A stretch of 64,000 bases of DNA from Selaginella moellendorffii (Eukaryota; Streptophyta; Lycopodiopsida; Selaginellales; Selaginellaceae). Below, piece after piece: positions 53,083-63,777 of this stretch (position 1 is its first letter; each line of letters begins with the position of its first letter). Location: contig NW_003314376.1 in the NCBI RefSeq assembly GCF_000143415.4, forward strand, positions 67,433 to 131,432. The letters run 5' to 3'. The position numbers and the translations under genes were made by a program. Under the pieces are notes generated by a model. It saw nothing but the letters and a program-made list of their open reading frames with translations. It did not search any database and was not told where the DNA came from.

Positions 53083-54706
53083 TTGCGGGTGGTGCCGAGT
53101 CAAGTTTTTGACCTCATTCTTGGTATGGATTGGTTGCAGCGCAATCATGCTAAGTGTGATTTTGAAGCTTCTCCCCCTTGTCTCATATTTCCTTATGTTT
53201 CATCCATTCCTCTCACTTCTGTACCTCTTTGTCCCTTTATTTTTACCTCTGCTTCCATTACTTTTGTTTCCCCACTATTTCCTCCTATGTTTCCATCTTG
53301 TTCTGCTCTTCCCTTTTCCGATCCCTCCGACGATCTTTGTGTTGCAGCGGTGGACCGGCTCATGAAGGAGTATTCTGATCTCTTTGAATTTGACTTATCG
53401 TCTGGGGCCAAGATTGCCACACGTCATCCAATTCCAACCAGGGATGCTTGTCCAATCAAGGTTCCCGTTCGTTGTCGGTCACCCAAGGAGATCAAGATTT
53501 TACGTGCAAATGTCAAGGAGATGTTGGAGAAGGGTGTTATTCGGAAGTCGTGGAGTCCTTGGGCATGTGAACCTCATCTTGTGACGAAGCCTGATGGGAG
53601 TATTCGTTTCTGCATCGACTATCGTCCATTAAACAAAGAGACGATCCCAGATGTGTATCCTCTTCCTCACACTGCTGATCTCTTGGATCGTCTGGGGTGA
53701 AGTTGTTAGTTCACCAAGCTAGATCTTGCTTCTGGGTACTGGCAAGTACCGATAGCCGAAGAAGATATTCATAAGACTGCTTTTCATACACTATTTAGTT
53801 TGTACGAATTCTTGGTGATGCCGTTTGGTTTGAACAATGCTCCAGCAACCTTCCAGCGGATGATGGACAAAGTTCTTTGCGATATGCCGGAGGTGACTGT
53901 TGACTTCATTGATGATGTCTTGTTCCACTCGGAGGGGACATGGGAGGAACGTTTGTGATGTTTGTAAAGTGTTGGATCGGCTACACGATGTTGGTTTAAA
54001 GCTGAAGCAGACAAAGTGCGTGTTTGGGTCCAAGGATACAACTTATCTTCGGTACTATATTTTTCGTGAGGGTTTGCAAGTTGATCCTGACAAACTTGTG
54101 GTTGTTCTAAAGTTCCCTACTCCGAAGTGTGTGAATGATGTGTAGCGCTTCTTGGGCAAGGTGCAGTATCTCGGTCATTTTGTGGATCATCTTTCTAATC
54201 GCATTGCACCATTGCGAGCATTGCTGAAGTCGTCAACATCATCTTTCATCTGGTCTTCAGATTATAAGCGGGCGTTCGAGGATCTCAAAGAGCTATTGAT
54301 GACTCCTCCGATTTTGGCATATCCTGACTACATTCGACCTTTTATTTTACACGTGGATGCTTCTAACATTGGTCTTGGAGGTGTGTTGATGCAAGAGAGC
54401 TCGAGTGTGCCTAGTTAGCACCATCCCATTGCATATATAAGCCATACGTTACAACCAGCGGAAATGAACTACTCTACGACAGAGAAGGAGTGTTTAGCAG
54501 CAGTTTGGGGTTTCGAGAAACTTCATGCATATTTACATGGTTCTCAGACGTTACTTGAAGGTGATCATGCTGTTGTTACTTCATTATTGAAGTGGAAGAA
54601 CCTGGTTGGTCGTACTGCTCGATGGGCTTTGAAGCTTCAGATCTATGATTTTGATGTTGTTCATCGCCCAGGGAGTTCTTTGGCTAATGCTCATGCCCTT
54701 TCTTGA
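53083..54706 (+). pseudogene. Gypsy-2b protease end, RT and RNase H relic
   Basis: It has DLILGMDWLQRN, then the Ser/Phe/Pro-rich linker. RT follows with [45 protein letters not shown], and FIDD near 53910. RNase H has HVDASNIGLGGVL, MNYSTTEKECLAAVWGFEKLHAYLHG and WALKLQIYDFDVVHRPGSS. Stops or shifts are near 53698, 53706, 53956, 54143 and 54416. Confidence 0.85.
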
Positions 54707-54858
54707 GCTCCTCTTCCTTCTACATTCTCTTCTTATGTTTCCGATGAGCCTGTTGTTCCAGCCTCTGTGAATTTTCTACACGAGGATTTTGTGCCGTCGG
54801 CGGTTGCTGTACTTAACATTCAGTATCCACAAGGCACAAAGCAAGATCTACCTTCTCT

Positions 54859-55040
54859 GTCCAGATTTCTCTTCCAGATCTGCGAGTGGAGCCTCTTCGC
54901 CTAAGTCACCCTGTGCCTTGAGCACCACCACGAAAGTCTAAGCGTTTGGCTGCTGGCTTGCTCATAGCACTTGAGAGCAAAGGTTGTTCTCGGTGTATCC
55001 CAGGAAAGGATGTTTTGCTTAGCATTTGGAGGTAGGCAAG
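54859..55040 (-). pseudogene. orphan PPR fragment between Gypsy-2b and 2c
   Basis: About 180 bp matching 50269-50450 of the S right arm, joined on both sides to Gypsy-2 sequence. It is a junction scar of a rearrangement. Confidence 0.7.
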
Positions 55041-55213
55041 TGAGTGCTTGGAATATGGAAAGGAAATACAAAAATGTGCATATTAATTAGCCCAAAAACC
55101 CTAGCTTATATATAGGAGCGAGTGGTCCAGATTGAAACCAATCCAACGGCTACCAAAATCCCACTACGTTAATATTAGTATACGGCATCGTAACCGTACA
55201 CTTGGCCCTCACA
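55041..55213 (-). repeat. 3' LTR of Gypsy-2c
   Basis: It is the reverse complement of the Gypsy-2 LTR, ending at GGCCCTCACA. The polypurine tract complement (TCATCCCCTCCTCTC) follows at 55214-55228. Confidence 0.85.
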
Positions 55214-55245
55214 TCATCCCCTCCTCTCGGGATAATGGAAGACCA

Positions 55246-55747
55246 TCAAGGTTCTCTTGAAGATGGGCCGGGATCCGGAGGAACATCATGCTGAACCTGA
55301 GGAGGAGGCATCGGTGGATCTGTAGGTGGTATTAACTCCTCCTGATCCCTTTGTATGAAGCGTTTTAGCTGTTGCACATGCACAATCTCTGGAGGATCGG
55401 CCTGCTGAACGTCATGCCGAACCTCATAAACTTGTGGTCCAATTTTTTGCAACACTCGATATGGTCCTTTCCATTGCGCAAGAAGCCCCTTAGATAAACC
55501 ATGTACCGTAAGATGGGGAAAACGGACTAACACCATATCATCCACTTTGTACTTCGCAGGTAGACAATGATAGGAGTTGTAGCGCCATTGTTGTCCCATT
55601 TGTACGCAGCCTAAGTGTTCAATAGACTCCGCTCGGACAAGTGGAAGAATGCTTGTCAAATACTAATCCCATGATCTAGCATTGGCAGCACGTGGCAATC
55701 GCTAATTTAAACCCAACTCCGTTGGTAATATTGGATCATGACCATAT
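55246..55747 (-). pseudogene. Gypsy-2c integrase C-terminal region
   Basis: 137 codons are open (55246-55659): VDDMVLVRFPHL, KGPYRVLQKIGPQVYEV (GPY/F-type) and a Pro-rich tail. The frame before it carries a TAG (CAG or TGG change) near 55660 and continues to the SOL-2 insertion. Confidence 0.8.
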
Positions 55748-56245
55748 ATGCTCTATTTCGTTAAAGTGGGATTTATTCAGTAAAATGGGACTAGGTACAA
55801 ATTTTCAAGTATTTGAAAATGACGTGAAATTATATGTTTTTTGTCTAGGGGCTAGACATATCTGGGGCATAGTGACTAGCGCGGTGACTTTGTGTCCAGA
55901 CTGAGTCCATCTGGTTGTATAATAAATCTCATTGTCAAGGTGAACAAGCCGAATCTGAAGCTAAAGAAGAGCGATGGCATGCGCGCACACACTATTTGTT
56001 TGTTCATTGAGCGTGTGGTGAGCTTTCCAAGATGAACGTCATTCCTATTAGCCAGACATATAACTTAATGGTGAGAACATTTAGATATTATTCAATGTTA
56101 TCTTTTTCTAACGAATCTAATTGTGAAGGTGTAGCAAGAGGCATTGCTAGTCTGGAGAAGTCATTTAACTCATTTGACCCTTAGTGTATTTTCATGAAAC
56201 TAAATAACATTCATATTATTAAGGAATTTCTCTAGTACCTTTTTT

Positions 56246-57158
56246 TTACAACATAGAGGCTTGCATTTCTTTCAAAGGTGATTTAGTAAAAGGCCTGAGG
56301 GCACATGCCATTCTATTTCTCAAACCGGTATTAAGATATACTAGTGCAAAGGGAAAAAAGTGCTGCTCGCTACATGTCTCGACAAACCTCTTGAAGATTG
56401 CCTCTCCATATACAACATGACCCCTAGTTTTGTGAGTACCGTTGTTCCCATGGACTGCCTGTTGAACCCTTTGTTCCTCGAACTCAGTTTTGATTCTGTA
56501 GAATGTGGTTCGAGGGACTCCATAAATGATTCTCCATGCCTTCATGCAGACCAAACCCCTCTGGAAGACCATGCCCCCCACCTGATGTTCTAAAGCATCA
56601 ACAGATGACCGTAATGCTTCATACACAAAATTCCGAGTTGCCTTCCAGGACAATGTCTTGTATCTTGCTCTCTCCTCTTCAATAGCATCCCAATCAGCAT
56701 GTTGACAGCACCTCCTCTTGCAACAAGCAACTGTCGAGACCATTCGAACCTCCATCGCCATTTTCTACCTTTTTCGGTTCGTTGCTCAGATCCCTTTGGC
56801 TACGCTTTAGGAAGGTGTACTTTCTTTTCCCATGAAGAGATGTTCTGTCATCAGTTGTAGTGGTGTTTGATTGTGAATCCTTCACATTCTCAAACACTAA
56901 GTGCCTCAATTTCCACCGCACAATGCTTCCAATAGTCAGACTGTTTTCTTCTGTGTCAATAACCTCTAAAATCGCAACTCCAATATCATCTCAGCCCAAT
57001 TCTTGATTAGCAACCGCATCTCTTGGATCGACAACTGTGGCTAAGCCCTCAGCTACCACCTCCCCCTCGGGGTTGTTTAGAAACACCTTTGCCTGAATCC
57101 ATGTAGCACAGTTCTTAAGATCCACGGAGGGAACATGCGTCGTACTTGCGGAGGCCAT
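56246..57158 (-). pseudogene. SOL-2 transposase N-terminal part
   Basis: The ATG complement is at 57156-57158. A frame change near 56766 (an extra base in an A run) splits it. The downstream 171 codons (56761-56246) are open and keep the Tyr codon that is a stop in SOL-1. They contain YGVPRTTFYRIKTEFEE and THKTRGHVVYGEAIFKRF. As in SOL-1, no catalytic core follows. Confidence 0.6.
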
Positions 57159-57160
57159 TC

Positions 57161-57600
57161 TGAAAGTGCAGAAAAGAAGTTAAGACCATACAAAAAATAA
57201 TTGGAGAATGGCCTAAATCATAACATACCAAACAACCTCAATAGCATGAGGCCACTTGCCATTATTCAAACATGCTATTGACACCCACGTGAAATTTCGC
57301 ATTCACAAAATTGGCATGAGCCCTCATGCCATTAGTGGTACCACTAATCGCATGAGGCCTCAAAATGTAAACCTTTTCCCCAACCCTGAAGGCCATTCTG
57401 AAAGTGCAAAAAAGAAGTTAAGACCATACAAAAAATGNNNNNNNNNNNNNNNNNNNNNNNNNNNNNNNNNNNNNNNNNNNNNNNNNNNNNNNNNNNNNNN
57501 NNNNNNNNNNNNNNNNNNNNNNNNNNNNNNNNNNNNNTGGCCTAAATCATAACATACCAAATAGCATGAGGCCTCATGCCATCTTGATATACACACAGCT
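57161..57600. repeat. tandem duplication around the assembly gap
   Basis: GGCCATTCTGAAAGTGCA and the following about 45 bp occur at 57152 and again at 57391. GGCCTAAATCATAACATACCAA occurs before (57210) and after (57540) the gap. Either a real duplication or a misassembly at the gap. Confidence 0.6.
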
Positions 57601-57682
57601 GCAGGCAAGTAAAAACATACATGACAATACGCTAGCCATGAAATTGCAAGGGCCCAAGATGGCATGTGGCCTTATGCCATTT
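57240..57682. repeat. palindrome cluster in SOL-2, transposase side
   Basis: Copies are at 57240-57263, 57310-57333, 57562-57583 and 57658-57682, plus a half at 57347-57360. They are at positions homologous to the SOL-1 cluster 40936-41127. Confidence 0.7.
57438..57537. other. assembly gap, 100 N
   Basis: Exactly 100 N, probably a placeholder of unknown true size. Any frame across it is meaningless. Confidence 0.98.
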
Positions 57683-58702
57683 CTAAATGTGGTCCTAAGC
57701 CATTCCATGGTGAACATACCAGGAAGCACAAGTGCCGAATATCAAGAGGAAGCGGTAGCCACACCAAAGACAGTGCTGCTCGCAACACCGCAACTACTCA
57801 TAGCGCCGCTCGCAACACCGCAACTGCTCGTAGCGCCGCTCGCACAAACTGCCATTCGCATAAACTGCCGCTTGCAATGGCGCTCGCAATGCCGCAACCG
57901 CTCGTAGACACATAAACCACAGCTCACAACACCGCTTACACAAGCAGCGCTCACTACGCTCAGCGGAACCAAGAACACGGCGCACAATAATGATAGACCT
58001 AGGAATGAGTTCGAGAATTCAAAAATAACACACGTTTGAACGTCACATCAAATCCTCTGACAAACTAGATCTTATGATTCCTCTGACAAATTTCAAACTG
58101 AGTAGCTTCTAGACTTTGCTGTCGGAGGTTGAACTTTGTCACATCATGTCCTTGCCTCGATCCAGCTGTGCCATGTCAGTGATTCGAACTTTGCCATACC
58201 ATATCAGCGATCCACGTCAAGATTATTCGCCGTGTAAAGGAATAATTATGCTGTGTGTGTACGTCCATTTATGGCAATATAAGGCCACACGCCATTCAAA
58301 GAATAATGCTAGTCGAGCATTTTTTGGTGCATTTTTGGGTTCAAAATTGCATGAGCCCACACGCTATAAAGTTTACCTGTACCAAAAATAGAAACAACTT
58401 TATTTACTTGGGAATTTAAGTGGTTGAGGCATTTTTAAACTTACAAACACATGCTCTACTTACATTCCTTTGGTTGCTTAAAATTCAAAAATATTATAAA
58501 CCTTTCTTTTTGCATTTTCAATGTTTTCAATTATGGTTTTTGATTTTCGCAGGACCAGCCTAGTAATCTATTTGCATCCCGTCATGTTTATAGCTAGTTT
58601 TCGTTTGTCCCCTTCGCTAGCCTGAGATACATCTGCTCGGCATCTGCATCTTACAGCATTTGCCCAGAAAGGGCATCTTTCTTCACGCAGCATTTGCCAC
58701 AT

Positions 58703-58729
58703 GTTTAGGGTTTAGGGTTTAGGGTTTAG
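58703..58729 (-). repeat. short telomere-type repeat in SOL-2
   Basis: Three TTTAGGG units, homologous to 39889-39914. Confidence 0.7.
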
Positions 58730-59786
58730 CAATTCAGTAGCTTGATAAACATGCAAATACAGAACTTGATGCAAAATCCTTTGATATGTCACAATGCCCC
58801 TAGGACCATAAACACATTTCAATAGAGAGGGTCCTTTCATTTCATAACTCCTTACGTAGATCTTGGTGAAACCAGAGTTAGTGAAGTTGGTTTCTTGTGA
58901 TCCCGCATCTGATTGTGATGTCCCTTTGCAGTGTCGATGGAAAGGTCAATGCACACCAAACTGTAGAATCTTGGAGCAAAATAACGGTCGGATCTATGGC
59001 AAATGCCCCTGAAACATTGTAAGGCTCATGTGGTCTCATGTGGTGTCCGATCGAGATGCTTCTTTGCAGGGTCATCAAGAAGGACATTGTATACCATTCT
59101 TTATTTAGCTGAACATCTGGCATTTTTGGAAATACAAGATGCTTTGGAATATCCAATCATGCATGGTATAAATATAGCGAGGGTATTAAATGATATCCCA
59201 ATCATGATCTTTCTTTTGGATTTCGCGTGCATGCAGTCCGAGGAATGATGACGTTGTGGATTTCTTTTGGATTTCACGTGTATGGATGCACGCGGCGATC
59301 CAGAAATTAATGGTGGCGCCCAAGTCCGAGGAATGATGACGTTGCGGGATTACCAACCGTCGTGACATTTCGCGCGTGTGAGGTTAGGTTTTGCATTTTG
59401 CTTCGTACTCGCGCTCGCATCGCGCTCGCACACTCGCACTTGCATCGCGCTCCCACTTGCGATCACGCTCACATTCGCGCTCATCTACCTTCTCTACAGG
59501 TTTCTCATGTGCATCGGCGTCCACTCGCGCTTGCATCACACTCGCGCTCGCATCGCGCTCGTGTGCATCGGCGTCCACTTCAAGACACCCCCAGTTTGTA
59601 ACTTCGCCGCCAACTCCGCCGCCCACTCCGCCACCCACACGCAGCCCACTTGGCGTCCCGGGAGATTTCAGCGCCACTCTCCAACTGTAAGTGGCAGAGT
59701 AGCCTTGCTGCTACGATCCGCTACACACACAGTGCACATTCGCCAGCAAGTCCGGCCTCGATTGTCACGCCTCCATTCGGCTTCAA

Positions 59787-61009
59787 ATGGTAAGTCTTTT
59801 AGGCCAAGTAGAAAATGGCATGAGGCCACATGCCATTCAGTAGCAACATTGGCATGCACCGATTGGGCTCTCGAGTGTAGTCCGGTTACAGATGGCATGT
59901 AGCCTCACGCCATCTTAGGATGCAGCCTCAAGACATCTGATGCAGTGGTGAATGGCGTGTGGCCTCACATTATTTCTAGCTTCTAGCTTTTCATCTGTCA
60001 GCTCTAATTGTTGTGCATTTTTTAATAGGCGAGGAATTGCGTTCTTCTTCCAGCCACTGTCAATGTGGATGCAGAGAAGGGGGAGGAGCTCACCAGTTGG
60101 ACTTTCGGGATGGAAGGCGAGGATCTGAGGCTGTACAACACAGATGGTGGGAGAAAAGAATGCATGGGGATCCTCATCCAAGTGACAGACACTCCATGCA
60201 GTTCCATGCAAGAATATGGACTGGCACTTGTGGTAGAGACAGCGTCCGCCTTCAAGATCCACCTTGCACATCCTAGCGGCTTCCCGGAGGGGGGCAGCGG
60301 CTATGAGGAATTCCTAGAGGGAGCTAGGGAGAGGTTGTCCAGGAGGCCCACAATTTCAAAGACGCTGCGGGTCTATGAAGATCACATGGAATCCACGGAC
60401 CTCACCTACGGCGATGTTCAAAAACTATATTCCAACATTGAGCCGTTGAGAGTGCCTCTAGTTTGCGAAGCGAAGGAAAAGGGGGTCGATCTGGAAACTA
60501 CCCCGAAGCAGAAAAGGGTGGTCAAGCTCAAGCCGACGTCCGATTCTCCTGCTCCAAAAAAGAAGCTGCTCGGTGATGCCATTGCCTCGGGTTCGAACAT
60601 TACACCCACCAAAAAGAAGAGCCGCAAAGAGTAGAAAGAGCAAGAAGAGGCAGCAAAAATCGTCGCAGATAATAGTACTTGTTACTATTCCAACAAAGTA
60701 TATACAATCGACGTGAGCTGTATCGACATCCAAAGCAAATACAACCACAGGCTAGTATCTGATGAGTGGGTGGAGAAACTAAAGCAGAAGATGCTGGCAA
60801 GTCCAGTAACACCCAACATTGCAGACGTGATCCCCTACTACCGAACAATGAAGGGCGAGACGAGGTTTCCAGACTTGACCACTGAACATGAGCGTGGACG
60901 TATTAGAGAAGAGATGGCATTACTATTGGGTTTAAATCCTGATAGTGTGGAGAGTGATGAAATTCCAAGATTATTGTATAGGCATTGGAGGCAAAAAATA
61001 ACAGTCTGA
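59787..61009 (+). pseudogene. SOL-2 accessory protein, two exons, one stop
   Basis: The ATG at 59787-59789 ends an exon. The intron is 59790-60028 (GTAAGT...AATAG) and the second exon 60029-61009. The total would be 327 codons, interrupted once by TAG at 60632-60634, where SOL-1 has CAG. The C-terminal part, absent from SOL-1 because of its own stop, includes TRFPDLTTEHERGRIREEMALLLGL and RLLYRHWRQ. The open frame also extends upstream of the ATG, so the true start is not certain. Confidence 0.5.
59814..59976. repeat. palindrome cluster in SOL-2 accessory-gene intron
   Basis: Palindromes are at 59814-59837, 59891-59916 and 59951-59976, homologous to the three in SOL-1. Further copies are at 61044-61066 and a half at 61334-61351. 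Confidence 0.7.
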
Positions 61010-61400
61010 GATGGCATGTATTTATTTAAAAATGTAACTTATTATGGCATGGGGTTCCATGCCATTATATTAATATTAAAAGACAATTCTTTGAGAGGAT
61101 TTGCATTATACTAGAAGTGTTACAGCATGTTATTGGAAGTTTACGAAGTTGTTTTATTAATAAAGGGAAAGTAAAGATTGAATGGGGACTTGGGCTCCAC
61201 CTAGACTCAGAGCAACTGAGCCAATATTAAAAGGATGGAAAGAAATTGGACAACGATGACAAGGAGAAGAGAGAGGTGAAGCAGTGGCAGGGGGAGGAGA
61301 AGTGATTGAGTAGAAATTTCCTTGTTTAAAATAAAATGGCATGTGCCTCAATGTAGTTGAATTTTGTTATATTTATATACTATATAAAGGTTTGGAAACC

Positions 61401-62282
61401 TTATTTTGCAAGTGGGATAATGACAATTCCCACTTTAACGAAATAGAGCTTATATAGGAGTTTATATGGTGAAGCACCAACAGAACTCTGCACCCCTGTA
61501 ACATATGCATACCGAAGAGACGGCAAATAACGATCCCAATCTGAATGTTGAAAGTTCACATACTTCGCAATCATCCCTTTGAATATCCGAACAAGCCGTT
61601 CCACCAGACCGTCTGATTGTGGATGATAAGCACTCGTGAAAGTGTGGCATATCCCCAATCGAGACGTCAAAACATGAAATGCCTCAGCCATAAATGCGGG
61701 ACCATTATCCGAAAGAATCCGCTCTGGACAAGAATGCTGGAACACCACTCAATTGAGGAGGAAGTATCCAACAGTAGTTGCAGAGGCGCTAGCAAGAGCA
61801 CCAACTTCCACCCAACGAGTCAAGTAGTCAGAAGCAATAATAACATACTCATTGCCAGCAGTCGATCGTGGAAAAGCTCCCATACGATCAAATGCCACTA
61901 ACTCAAACGAACGGGAAACCGTAATTGACTCCAACCGTCCTTCCGCAGCATGAGGGGGAGTATTACGAGCTTGGCACTAAATGCAGCTACGCACATACCG
62001 GATAATATCACATCGCATCTCCGGTCAATAAAAAGACCTGTGCAGCTTCTCGGTGACACGACGGTGTCCCATATGCCCACCTAGAACAGAAGAATCATGG
62101 TAGGCATGGAGAAACCGTGGAATAAACACCGAAGGCACCACCAGCCGTAAATGATCATCAGGATCCGTCCCCACAAAATAAAGAAGTCCATCATCAAGGC
62201 GATATTGAGAATGTAAATGCCGGAAAGGCAAGTCATCAGCAAGTGATGCAGGATTCTCAAACCCATCTCGAAGCCTCCGAAT
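61401..62282 (-). pseudogene. Gypsy-2c integrase, N-terminal and core part
   Basis: It has the zinc region (HDSSVLGGHMGHRR...), FDRMGAFPRSTAGNEY, RILSDNGPAF and YHPQSDGLVERL. Stops at former Trp, Cys or Gln codons are near 62025, 61975 and 61749. It ends at the SOL-2 insertion after SPYKLLY. Confidence 0.82.
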
Positions 62283-62987
62283 TTACGGCTCAATCTTTTG
62301 AGCCTCGCGAACCTCATCAATAGAAGGTAGGTCTTGCTCTGCACCTTGTGGACACTGAACGTCAAGGACAGCAACAGCTAACGGCACAGAATCCTCATCT
62401 AGAAAATCCACAGATGCTAGAACAATAGGTTCGTCAGAAACATGAGAAGTGAGTGGAGACGGAAGAGGAGCTCGAGACAGGGCATCAGCATCAGCCATAG
62501 AACTCTCTGGGCGATGAACAACATCGAAATCATATATCTGAAGCTTCAAAGCCCATCGAGCCGTACGACCAACCAGGTTCTTCTGCTTCAATAATGAAGT
62601 AACAGCAGCATGGTCACCTTCAAGTAACGTCCGAGAACCATGTAGATAGGCATGAAGTTTCTCGAAACCCCAGACTGCTGCTAAACACTCCTTCTCCGTC
62701 GTGGAGTAATTCATCTCTGCTAGTTGTAATGTATGGCTTATGTATGCAATGGGATGGCGCTGACCCGGCACACTCAAGCTCTCTTGCATCAACACACCTC
62801 CAAGACCAATGTTAGAAGCATCCACGTGTAAAATAAAAGGTCGAATGTAGTCAGGATATGCCAAAATCGGAGGAGTCATCAATAGCTCTTTGAGATCCTC
62901 GAACGCCCGCTTATAATCTTGACAAAGTGCTGGCCACAACATTCCTAGCTTGATCCGCTCCGACATATTTGGCTCCATACGAAGCAA
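62283..62987 (-). pseudogene. Gypsy-2c gag-RNase H in-frame fusion
   Basis: The gag end (EPNMSERIKLGMLWPALCQ) joins directly to the region just before RNase H (DYKRAFEDLKELLMTPP) near 62921. This deletes protease and RT without breaking the frame. RNase H is intact-looking (HVDASNIGLGGVL, STTEKECLAAVW). The frame ends at a TAA near 62283. Confidence 0.8.
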
Positions 62988-62993
62988 AAGACT

Positions 62994-63461
62994 TCAGAAA
63001 CGAATGCCAAATTGCATCACCGACTCAGATAGCCCTTGGCGAAGACGATGCAATTGTTGGAAAGCATCATCACAATCATCGGCATGTCTGAAGGCGCGTT
63101 TGAAGACGACTGGGAGAACACTCCAATCCCCATGAGTGGCTGCGCTCAAACCATTGTACCACTGCAACACCGTCCCTTGGAGACACGTCGGAAACTCATG
63201 CAACCGTTGAGCATCATCCCAAGAATGATATGTGGCAATCACCGTGAAGTGATCAAACCAATGGTACACATCATCCCTAGGATTCCCACGAAAGAACTCC
63301 GGCCGAACACGAGGATTGGCACCAAGAGCAGGAGGAGTTGGACCACTTGCCGTGAATGCTGCCATCAATTGAGTTTGGTTTTTCAATTGCAAGCGCATAG
63401 CATCAAGCAATTGGACCAATTGCTGCTCCAAAGTCAAAGGAGGAGATTGCTAATTTACCAT
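62994..63461 (-). pseudogene. Gypsy-2c gag
   Basis: The ATG complement is at 63459-63461, codon 4 is TAG (CAG in the presumed original), and it is then open to a TGA at 62991 (CGA before). Gag domain wording: RPEFFRGNPRDDVYHWFDHF, CLQGTVLQWYNGL, FQQLHRLRQGLSESV. This is the least damaged gag of the family here. Confidence 0.82.
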
Positions 63462-63599
63462 GGAGACAAATGAAAAAAAACTGAAAGGAAAGAACAAAAA
63501 GAAGGAAATGGAAAAAGCTAGATATAGACAATGCAAAAGTTAGATCTAAACCAAAATCCCAAATCTAAGCACTCCTCAAGGACAATCAAAGGTGCCCCT

Positions 63600-63610
63600 C
63601 ACCTCCACCA
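63600..63610 (-). promoter_or_regulatory. primer-binding site of Gypsy-2c
   Basis: On the minus strand TGGTGGAGGTG, one mismatch to the tRNA-Ala 3' end, one base from the LTR. Confidence 0.65.
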
Positions 63611-63611
63611 A

Positions 63612-63777
63612 TGTGAGTGCTTAGAATATGGAAAGGGAATACAGAAATGTGTATATTAATTAGCCCAAAAACCCTAGCTTATATACAAGAGCGAGTGGTC
63701 CAGATTGAAACTAATCCGACGGCTACCAAAATCCCACTACGCTAATATTAGTATACGGCATCGTAACCGTACTCACA
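63612..63777 (-). repeat. 5' LTR of Gypsy-2c
   Basis: It is 166 bp. It starts TGTGAG on the minus strand, with 9 bp (GGCCAAGTG type) missing near the start. Confidence 0.82.

Larger units (their letters stand above)
52592..54858 (+). mobile_element. Gypsy-2b: truncated Ty3/gypsy element
   Basis: The 5' LTR is 52592-52767. Gag is missing: leader sequence joins directly to a remnant of the zinc-knuckle region near 53000. Protease (partial), RT and RNase H follow. It breaks off at about 54858 into an S-unit PPR fragment; integrase and 3' LTR are lost. Confidence 0.85.
55748..61451 (-). mobile_element. SOL-2: DNA transposon, Sola-like, reverse orientation
   Basis: It is 5704 bp, with ends as in SOL-1 in the opposite orientation. 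The 4-bp target duplication ATAT is at 55744-55747 and 61452-61455. It lies in the integrase coding region of Gypsy-2c. It contains the assembly gap and lacks the internal duplication of SOL-1. Confidence 0.85.
55041..63777 (-). mobile_element. Gypsy-2c: reverse Ty3/gypsy element with nested SOL-2
   Basis: Read on the minus strand: 5' LTR 63777-63612, primer site, gag, then a deletion that removes protease and RT, RNase H, integrase (split by SOL-2), polypurine tract and 3' LTR 55213-55041. It faces Gypsy-2b tail to tail. Confidence 0.88.

Noticed and set aside
57256-57665. Frames spanning the N gap on both strands
   Set aside because: They are read through 100 undefined bases and carry no domain.
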